DNA of 45,760 nucleotides from JANPLG01 sp964609085 (GTDB taxonomy: Bacteria > Armatimonadota > SYMT01): the NCBI GenBank assembly GCA_964609085.1, contig CAZSRZ010000031.1:1-45760 (forward strand), written 5' to 3'. How positions within the stretch are numbered: the first letter of the stretch is position 1; each line of letters opens with the position of its first letter. Position numbers and translations under genes: made by a program. Positions 40,129-45,760 of the stretch are shown here, one piece after another. A model generated the notes under the pieces. The model made no database searches. It saw only the letters and a program-made list of their open reading frames with translations, and had not been told where the DNA came from.

Positions 40129-41261
40129 CCCCGGCCAGCCGGGCGCAAGACTTCCCGGGGCTTGCCGGGCAGTGCTACCTCAACACGGCGGCCGAGGGAT
40201 TGCCGCCCCTCTGCGTGGAAGAGGCCTTCCACCGCTACTCCCTCGACCGACGCCGTGGCTCGGCGGGGCGCGACGCTCACTTTGCGGCCTGGGAGGAGGC
40301 TCGCCGACTTGCCGGCGACCTGATCGGGCTGTCGGTCGGTGAGGTGGGGCTGTGCTCATGCGCATCCGAGGGGTTCGACCTGCTCTCGCAGGCGATCGCG
40401 CTGCAGCCGGGGGACGAGGTGATCGTCAGCGATCTGGACTTCCCGGCCGGGCAGACACCGTGGCTCGTGCCGGGAGCGCCCGCCACGCCCCGCATTTGGC
40501 GGGCGGTCGGTGGAAGCCCGCGGGCAGAGGAACTGGCGGCCATCCTGTCGCCACGAACCAGGCTGGTGGTCGCATCGCTGGTCAGCTACTACAATGGCGC
40601 CGTGCTCCCGCTGGAGGAGGTCCGCGCGGCGATGGTGCCTTACCCTCGGGCCCGACTAGCGCTGGACATCACCCAGGCGCTGGGCCGGATCCCCATTCCC
40701 CCCGCGTGCGCGGACTTCATCCTGTCCAGCACGCACAAATGGATCATGGCTGTCCATGGCGGCGGCATCGTCGGCATCCCCGCCCATCGAGCGGAGGAAC
40801 TGACACCCAGAACCGGGGGCTGGCTACACATCCCGGACGCGTTTTCCCGAGAGCTGGATGTGCCAATAGCGGTGGTGCCCGGCGCCGCGGCATACATGCG
40901 CGGGATGCCATCTTTCGCCGTCGCCTACGCCTTGCGGGCCGCCCTGGGATACGTGTCGGGCGTCGGCGTGTCGGCCATCCACCGCGCGGCAGATCCGCTG
41001 GTAGTCGAGGCGAGACGCCGTCTGGCGGCGATGCCGGTGGAGCTGCTAACTCCAGCGGCGGGACCGCGATCTGGGATCCTCGCTTTTCGTTGCCCGCGCC
41101 AGCCGGAGGTGTTCCAATCGCTTCGCAGCGCCGGAATTGAGGTGATGCAAAGCGCTGGACGGATGCGGATCTCCCTCCACGGCTACAACACGGAGGCAGA
41201 CGTGGACCGATTTGCCGCCGGGCTCTCGGACGCGCTTACGGCTTTGCCGGCTTCCGCTTGA
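40122..41261 (+). CDS. Class V aminotransferase-family PLP enzyme
   Basis: This is a 379-residue fold type I PLP enzyme of the cysteine desulfurase/isopenicillin N epimerase-like group. Seen: YLNTAAEGLPP at 19-29 (N-terminal signature), ASEGFDLLSQA at 81-91, ARLALDITQALGRIP at 177-191 with Asp182 and Gln185 (cofactor ring), and FILSSTHKWIMAVHGGGIVG at 199-218 with the PLP Lys206. No catalytic loop Cys of desulfurases is evident. Near the C-terminus GIEVMQSAGRMRISLHGYNT fits the small domain. ATG at 40122 overlaps the M20 stop (ATGTTGA). The 3' end overlaps the nucleoside hydrolase gene tail-to-tail by 26 bp. Class V members vary widely, so the reaction is open. Confidence 0.85.
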   Translation: MLTPASRAQDFPGLAGQCYLNTAAEGLPPLCVEEAFHRYSLDRRRGSAGRDAHFAAWEEARRLAGDLIGLSVGEVGLCSCASEGFDLLSQAIALQPGDEVIVSDLDFPAGQTPWLVPGAPATPRIWRAVGGSPRAEELAAILSPRTRLVVASLVSYYNGAVLPLEEVRAAMVPYPRARLALDITQALGRIPIPPACADFILSSTHKWIMAVHGGGIVGIPAHRAEELTPRTGGWLHIPDAFSRELDVPIAVVPGAAAYMRGMPSFAVAYALRAALGYVSGVGVSAIHRAADPLVVEARRRLAAMPVELLTPAAGPRSGILAFRCPRQPEVFQSLRSAGIEVMQSAGRMRISLHGYNTEADVDRFAAGLSDALTALPASA

Positions 41262-42225
41262 GGGCGGCCGCGATCATCAGGTCCTCAATCGCCGCCTCTA
41301 CCTCGGAAGGTTTGGCCCGCTCCACGAGGTAGGAGTGCCGGCCCCCCAACGCCGGCCGCCAGTCATTGGCGCCGGTCTTGACATCCACACGATTGACACC
41401 GCCGGACTGAAGCGTCCACAGATCTCCCAGGCCGCGGACGGCCGCGTAGGCCGCGGTCTGGTCCCAACTCTCGCGGGCCTTGCCCGGTCCGACGTAGAGC
41501 TCGTAGGCCAGCCGCAGCAGATTGCCTTCGGGCACTTCCTGCTGGAGCCGCTTGCCCGTGAAGACGCGTGATCCAATCTCGAAACCGCTGAAGAGGATAG
41601 GGCCGGGCCAGCCGTCGCACACGCGGGCCGCTGCGGATGGAGCCTGCTCGAAGTTCCACTCCTTTCCCGAAGGGTAACGCCCACCCATCACCACCAACCG
41701 GCTGATCTTCCGCCGCGCGAGTTCCATTCCCGTGAGGGGGCTCTCCGAGTCCGGTTGCGAATCGAGGAGCAACGCCACATTGTTGAGCGGCCCCGTCGCG
41801 ATCAGGATGACGGCCTGATCCGGTTGCCGCTCCAGCAGACGGCGGTAGAGGCGAAACGCTTCCGGCGCATCCTCGGCCTTTCGGAGTCGACCGGGCGCCT
41901 TCTCGGCGACCTGGCGGTTGTACTTTGACTCGAGCAGAAAGCCGGGGCCCTTGAACGTGCCCACGGGGATATCGTCGTCACCGAAGGCTCGGCTCAGCGC
42001 CGAGAGGCAGGTCGGTCCGTGCGGGCTGGAGGTGCAGCACGCCATCCCGATCAGCTTGATCTCGCCGGACATCCGCAGCGCGTGCAGCACTGCGGCCGTG
42101 CCCGCGTCATCCACGTCCGGGCCAATGTCCGAGTCGAAGATCACCCGCGGCGTCGACGCTGCGTGCCCCACCCCAGTGATACCCGACACCGCGCTCGCCG
42201 CCAGCAGCCCTCGACGTGAGATCAT
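41236..42225 (-). CDS. Tat-exported nucleoside hydrolase family protein
   Basis: This is a 329-residue inosine-uridine-type nucleoside hydrolase-like protein with an export signal. Seen: ISRRGLLAASAVSG at 2-15 (Tat signal), RVIFDSDIGPDVDDAGTA at 27-44 holding the Ca-binding Asp cluster (usual spacing DxDxxxDD, here slightly longer), LIATGPLNNVALLL at about 143-156, RLVVMGGRY and GWPGPILFSGFEIG. The late catalytic His region is not clear. ATG at 42225 follows GGGGGGAAG. It lies 40 bp past the ABC exporter gene on the same strand. In this group of bacteria exported members are common and may act on sugar conjugates rather than nucleosides. Tail-to-tail overlap with the aminotransferase gene is 26 bp. 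Confidence 0.83.
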   Translation of the reverse strand: MISRRGLLAASAVSGITGVGHAASTPRVIFDSDIGPDVDDAGTAAVLHALRMSGEIKLIGMACCTSSPHGPTCLSALSRAFGDDDIPVGTFKGPGFLLESKYNRQVAEKAPGRLRKAEDAPEAFRLYRRLLERQPDQAVILIATGPLNNVALLLDSQPDSESPLTGMELARRKISRLVVMGGRYPSGKEWNFEQAPSAAARVCDGWPGPILFSGFEIGSRVFTGKRLQQEVPEGNLLRLAYELYVGPGKARESWDQTAAYAAVRGLGDLWTLQSGGVNRVDVKTGANDWRPALGGRHSYLVERAKPSEVEAAIEDLMIAAALKRKPAKP

Positions 42226-42265
42226 CTTCCCCCCGAAATCGGAAACCGAACACGCGTGCACCGGG

Positions 42266-44086
42266 CTAGGCAACCAGCGCCGACGCCCCGATCGACTTCT
42301 CTTCCAGGGCAGGGGAGTCCTGCCCGCCTGCCTGAAGCGACCACAGCCGAGAGTAGAGACCGTCGCGATCGAGGAGCGCGTCGTGCGTCCCCCACTCAGC
42401 GATGCGGCCGTCCTCAAGTACGTAGATCACGTCGCTGTCCACGATCGTTGAAAGCCGGTGCGCGATAACGATCATCGTTCTCCCAGAGGCGAGGCGATCC
42501 AAAGACTCCTGGATCACCCGTTCGGACTGGGTGTCGAGGCTGGATGTGGCCTCGTCAAAGACCAGGACGCGGGGATCACGGATCACGGCGCGAGCGATCG
42601 CGACGCGCTGCTTCTCGCCACCAGAGAGCTTTACGCCCCGCTCCCCGACCATCGTGGCATACCCCTCCGGCAGCCCCGCGATGAAATCGTGGATGTTCGC
42701 CAGACGGCATGCGTCCTCGATCTCGCTCTGAGTCGCCTCCGGTCGACCGAAGCGGACGTTTTCGGCGATGGTGTCGTTGAACAGGACCGGCTCCTGGGGA
42801 ACGATGGCCAGCAGTCGCCGACGATCGTCGCGCGATAGGCATCGCAGGTCGATCCCGTCCAGCAGCACGCGACCATCGACCGGATCGTGGAAGCGGAAAA
42901 GCAGCCGCACAAGCGTGGACTTGCCCGCGCCGGACGGCCCCACGATCGCTACCCGGGAGCCGGCGGGGATGCGGAGTTGCAGCCCCGCCATCACCGGGTC
43001 CCGGCCCGTGTAAGCGAAGCTCACATTCTCGAACTCGACATCGCCCCGCGGCCGGTCCGGCAGGGGAATGGGGTTGACCGGCTCGGAGATGGTGATCGGC
43101 ACGTCGAAGATGCGGCCCATCGCGTCAAGATCAGCGATGCCATCCTTGATTCCCCGGTAGACGAAGCCCAGCGAGGCGATCGGAACGGAGAGCCTCACGA
43201 CGTAACTGGTCAGCAGCACGAGGTCGCCGACGGTGAGCTGCCCAGAAGCTGCCTGGCTGATGCCCATCAGCAGGATGGTGCCCATCCCCACCAGCAGAAT
43301 CGACTGCTGCCCAAATGAGATGGCAGCGAAGAGTTGGTTACTGCGCACGGAGAGATCGAACCAACGCTGAATCGCTCTGCCGAAGATCGCCTGCCGCAAC
43401 GGCTCGTTGTGGAAGTACTTGACCGTCTCGATGTTGGCGATGCTGTCGATTTGCGCACCGCTGGCATCGTCCTCGGCGATGTTGGCATTGAGCCGGAATC
43501 GCTGGCGTTTCTCCGTAGCCCAGATGGTGAAGCAAGTGTAAGCGACCACCGTCGCCAGGGTCAGGAGCCCGAAGGCGATCGGGTAGAGGCGCAGCAGCAG
43601 GACGGTCACGAACACCAACTCGATCAAGGTCGGCAGGATGCTCATGACCATGAAGTCGAGGATCCACGTCAGCGCGCGCGTGCCGCGAGCGATCTTTCGG
43701 GCCAGGGCACCGGTCTGCTGCTCGGCGTGGTAGCTGACCGGCAACTGGAGGAGGTGATCAAAAACCGTCTCGGAGACTCGCCTTGCCACACCCACGAAGA
43801 CGGGAGAGAAGACCCAATCCCGAGCGAGTTCCGCCGAAGCGGCCAGCGCTTTGAGCCCGAGATAGATCACCACGGCCGGCATCAGCACGGCCATCGGATG
43901 ATGGGCGGCGATGCCGTCGATCAGGCGCTTCAGGAGGAGCGGGTCAACGGTGGTCGCCAGCCGTGCTCCGGCGAGACAGAGGAAGGTGACCAGCACTCGG
44001 ACGCCATATCCGCGAAAGCAGCGGGCGACGAAAGTGATGTTGGGGCGCTCGTGGAGGGTGTTGCTCGTCGTGGCGGCGGGCTGCAT
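42266..44086 (-). CDS. ABC exporter, ATM1/HMT1-like half-transporter (fused permease and ATPase)
   Basis: This is a 606-residue half-transporter expected to work as a homodimer in the inner membrane. Residues 1-330 form the six-helix permease; 350-600 are the ATPase. Seen: IANIETVKYFHNEPLRQ at 216-232, the hallmark NxExVKxF motif of the ATM1/HMT1 group, Walker A GPSGAGKS at 383-390, Q-loop PQEPVLFNDTI, signature LSGGEKQRVAIARA at 487-500, Walker B VLVFDEATSSLD at 507-518 and the H-loop IAHRLST. ATG at 44086 has no ribosome site, so a leaderless transcript is possible. The gene group exports glutathione or metal-thiol compounds in known cases; here the cargo is unknown. It is followed by the nucleoside hydrolase gene. 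Confidence 0.9.
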   Translation of the reverse strand: MQPAATTSNTLHERPNITFVARCFRGYGVRVLVTFLCLAGARLATTVDPLLLKRLIDGIAAHHPMAVLMPAVVIYLGLKALAASAELARDWVFSPVFVGVARRVSETVFDHLLQLPVSYHAEQQTGALARKIARGTRALTWILDFMVMSILPTLIELVFVTVLLLRLYPIAFGLLTLATVVAYTCFTIWATEKRQRFRLNANIAEDDASGAQIDSIANIETVKYFHNEPLRQAIFGRAIQRWFDLSVRSNQLFAAISFGQQSILLVGMGTILLMGISQAASGQLTVGDLVLLTSYVVRLSVPIASLGFVYRGIKDGIADLDAMGRIFDVPITISEPVNPIPLPDRPRGDVEFENVSFAYTGRDPVMAGLQLRIPAGSRVAIVGPSGAGKSTLVRLLFRFHDPVDGRVLLDGIDLRCLSRDDRRRLLAIVPQEPVLFNDTIAENVRFGRPEATQSEIEDACRLANIHDFIAGLPEGYATMVGERGVKLSGGEKQRVAIARAVIRDPRVLVFDEATSSLDTQSERVIQESLDRLASGRTMIVIAHRLSTIVDSDVIYVLEDGRIAEWGTHDALLDRDGLYSRLWSLQAGGQDSPALEEKSIGASALVA

Positions 44087-44117
44087 GTGTTTGGGGTGGG
44101 CAAAAACCGGACTTTCC

Positions 44118-44146
44118 AGTGTACTCGCAACGCCGTCACGTGTCGC
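44118..44146 (-). promoter_or_regulatory. Candidate promoter of the ABC exporter gene
   Basis: On the minus strand GCGACA (44146-44141) and TACACT (44123-44118) are spaced by 17 bp, each matching four of six consensus bases. The -10 ends 31 bp upstream of the exporter start. The palindrome at 44145-44159 touches the -35, a typical place for repression. Confidence 0.3.
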
Positions 44147-44159
44147 GAACCCGGTTCGC
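44145..44159. promoter_or_regulatory. 15-bp palindrome, candidate operator
   Basis: GCGAACC and GGTTCGC mirror each other around one C. It lies in the short gap between the divergent ABC exporter and symporter genes, 71 bp upstream of the symporter start. A dimeric repressor such as a TetR- or LacI-type protein could bind here; no regulator gene is adjacent. Confidence 0.35.
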
Positions 44160-44175
44160 AGGAGGTCGACCGCGA

Positions 44176-44196
44176 TGCAGGCGGATTCGCGATAGG
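44176..44196 (+). CDS. Possible 6-codon leader ORF upstream of the symporter
   Basis: ATG CAG GCG GAT TCG CGA TAG is preceded by AGGAGG (44161-44166) at a 9-base spacing, the best ribosome site in this gap. The predicted peptide is MQADSR. It ends 33 bp before the symporter ATG. It may be a translated leader controlling the symporter or a chance string; the size is too small to judge. Confidence 0.25.
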
Positions 44197-44229
44197 AGAT
44201 CCGGTCCGACCCGGCGTATCGGAGACGCG

Positions 44230-45606
44230 ATGTTGCCCCAGAACCCCGAAACCTCCACCAGTACGCCGGAGCCGAGTCCGTCGAGCGGCCGCCGGAGCCT
44301 GCCCCTGGCTGCGCAGGTAGCGCTCGGCGCCGTGCTGGGGGCAGTGCTCGGCGAGATCTTCCGAACTCGACCCATCGTGCCCGGACTCACGCCCCAGCAA
44401 CTGGGCGAGGTCGGGCTGCTCGTCATCAAGTTGCTCAAGGCACTCGCCGTCCCGCTCGTCTTCTTCGCCATCCTCGACGCCTTCGTCCGTACGCGTATCC
44501 GCGGCACTGCCGCGCTCCGGCTGATTGCGATCTGTCTCGTCAATGTCAGCGTGGCCATGACGATCGGGCTCACCATCTTGAACGTCTTTAGACCCGGCGA
44601 GGCATGGCGGGGGCACATCGAGCAACTGACCAGCCAGGTCCGTCAGACGGTCGGCACCACTCTGGTCGCTCCGACGAACGAGAAGGCGACGCTGGACCCG
44701 CTCAAGAATCTGAGCGGCTACATCCCGGACGCCCTGATCCAACCCTTCTCCGAGAACAACATCATCGGCGTGGTGCTGTTGGCCGTTCTGGCCGGAGCAG
44801 CCATTCGCCGGGTTGGTGCCCGGGCGGCCCCCGGCGGCGAAGCTGGGATCCACACCCTGCAACTTCTCATCGAAGCCACCTACGAGGTGCTGCAGACCAT
44901 GCTTGAGTGGGTGGTGCGGGCCGTTCCATTCGCTGTGTTCGGCGCGGTGGCCAGCGTCGTGGGCAAGTCCGGACTAGAGATCTTCGGGGTCCTTTGGATC
45001 TTCCTCGCGGCAGTTCTCTCGGGGCTGGCCATCCACGCTCTGGTTTACTACCCGCTTGCCGCATGGGTAGTCGGCAGGCGGTCACCACGCCGGTATCTAG
45101 GCGGCGGAGCCGACGCCATTCTCACCGGGCTCTCCACCAACAGCAGCCTGGTGACCGTGCCGATCACGCTGAAGTGCCTCACCGAGCGGATGGGAATCTC
45201 CGCGTCCTCCGCGAGACTGGCTGCCTGCGTCGGGACCAACCTGAACAACGACGGCATCACGCTTTATGAAGCGATGGCCGCACTGTTCCTGGCCCAGGCC
45301 ATCGGGATGGAACTCGACCTGGGGCAGCAACTCGTCGTGATCGCCGCCTCGATCATGGCCGGCGTAGGCGTGGCGGGAGTACCGGAGGCGGGGTTGGTGG
45401 TTTTACCACTGGTGTTGGGCGCGGCCGGGTTGCCGCCGGCCATCGTACTCGCGGCGATCCCCCTGATCCTGCCGGTGGACTGGATCATTGCCCGCTGCCG
45501 CTCCGGCGTCAACGTGATGAGCGACATGCTGGTAGCCATCCTGCTGGATGCCACGGATCCGGAGGGTAGAACCCGCGACGGCTACCCCGCTGAGCCTCGA
45601 CCGTGA
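44230..45606 (+). CDS. Dicarboxylate/amino acid:cation symporter (DctA/GltP family)
   Basis: This is a 458-residue secondary transporter of the DAACS family, with about eight helices and two re-entrant loops. Seen: LLVIKLLKALAVPLVFFAIL at 63-82 (family LxxMxxPLVF-type pattern), ILTGLSTNSSLVTVP at 297-311 (first hairpin, usually TSSS), and VGTNLNNDGITLYEAMAALF at 334-353 where most relatives read NMDGT; Asp341 is kept. IMAGVGVAGVPEAG forms the second hairpin. The ATG at 44230 has GGAG five bases upstream; an N-terminal Ser/Pro-rich stretch of about 20 residues precedes the first helix. Likely Na+- or H+-coupled uptake of C4-dicarboxylates or glutamate/aspartate; the exact solute is not determined. 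Confidence 0.9.
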   Translation: MLPQNPETSTSTPEPSPSSGRRSLPLAAQVALGAVLGAVLGEIFRTRPIVPGLTPQQLGEVGLLVIKLLKALAVPLVFFAILDAFVRTRIRGTAALRLIAICLVNVSVAMTIGLTILNVFRPGEAWRGHIEQLTSQVRQTVGTTLVAPTNEKATLDPLKNLSGYIPDALIQPFSENNIIGVVLLAVLAGAAIRRVGARAAPGGEAGIHTLQLLIEATYEVLQTMLEWVVRAVPFAVFGAVASVVGKSGLEIFGVLWIFLAAVLSGLAIHALVYYPLAAWVVGRRSPRRYLGGGADAILTGLSTNSSLVTVPITLKCLTERMGISASSARLAACVGTNLNNDGITLYEAMAALFLAQAIGMELDLGQQLVVIAASIMAGVGVAGVPEAGLVVLPLVLGAAGLPPAIVLAAIPLILPVDWIIARCRSGVNVMSDMLVAILLDATDPEGRTRDGYPAEPRP

Positions 45607-45760
45607 GGGAGCGAGTGTCCGACATGGCCGGTCTTCAGAGCCTGGCAACCGGCTGTAAGAATCCGCTCGCCCCGTAGCCCTGCCGATCGGTGAAGGTTGC
45701 TCAGCGGAAGGGGCGCGGCACCGAGGTGCGGCCGGTGCTCCCGAGGTCGGAATCTCGGGC
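45607..45760. other. Right edge, no recognised gene
   Basis: These 154 bp follow the symporter. A CCCGAG/CTCGGG stem with an 8-base loop (45740-45759) lies at the window end, and a smaller GCACC/GGTGC repeat lies at 45718-45729. Neither is followed by a T-run within view; the first could be part of a terminator cut by the edge. Confidence 0.4.

Noticed and set aside
43334..44862. Long frames on the strands opposite to the ABC exporter and symporter
   Set aside because: They overlap the Walker and transport motifs of clear genes and show no motifs of their own.
45700..45760. tRNA-like T-arm at the right edge
   Set aside because: The loop is 8 bases with the sequence GTCGGAAT, which does not match the T-loop consensus, and no acceptor or anticodon arm is present.

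Overview
The window is a GC-rich draft or metagenome-derived bacterial contig: it carries a 100-N scaffold gap at 27734-27833. lpxC at the left edge indicates a lipid A-type outer membrane. The gene content includes a DUF1501 protein, a DUF1080 (3-keto-disaccharide hydrolase-type) protein, several Tat-exported enzymes, many Gfo/Idh/MocA and sugar-isomerase genes, and a DHH-CBS-CCA fusion. This mix resembles Armatimonadota, Planctomycetota or a neighbouring phylum, but the phylum call is an inference from gene families only.

Left flank (1-10.6 kb) is housekeeping and sugar metabolism. A minus-strand run carries a GH2-like protein that has lost its catalytic motif, a class II aldolase, a PfkB sugar kinase, GalE and LpxC. 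Then come a small XRE regulator and a minus-strand sugar ABC system (lipoprotein binding protein, permease, Gfo/Idh oxidoreductase) that has no ATPase gene beside it. On the plus strand are an AroE-like dehydrogenase with a changed substrate motif and a Tat-exported TIM-barrel isomerase.

The core (10.6-31.9 kb) is a large surface-polysaccharide locus. It has two flippases, a polysialyltransferase-like enzyme, a GT2/GT39 pair with overlapping genes (polyprenyl-phosphate-sugar synthase plus GT-C user), further GT2 and GT4 glycosyltransferases, a NodB deacetylase, an extended SDR with an altered catalytic motif, a radical SAM/SPASM enzyme abutting a Gfo/Idh oxidoreductase, a GT-C protein broken by the assembly gap, and a methyltransferase. 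Four GT2-like paralogues share a distinctive C-terminal SW(A/S)xGE signature, and two of them lack the acidic metal-binding motif. Several AT-rich patches inside these genes suggest assembly by horizontal transfer. No initiating phosphoglycosyltransferase, Wzy/Wzz or outer-membrane export gene is visible in the window.

Right flank (32-45.8 kb) holds a Tat-signal SAM-methyltransferase beside a DUF1501 protein, an 882-residue DHH-CBS-CCA-adding fusion overlapping an M50 membrane protease, a DUF1080 protein, a small uncharacterised gene, an M20 peptidase/class V aminotransferase pair, a Tat-exported nucleoside hydrolase behind an ATM1-like ABC exporter, and a DctA-type symporter. The symporter and ABC exporter diverge from a short region with a 15-bp palindrome and a 6-codon leader ORF. 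No rRNA, tRNA, CRISPR array or intact insertion sequence was found.
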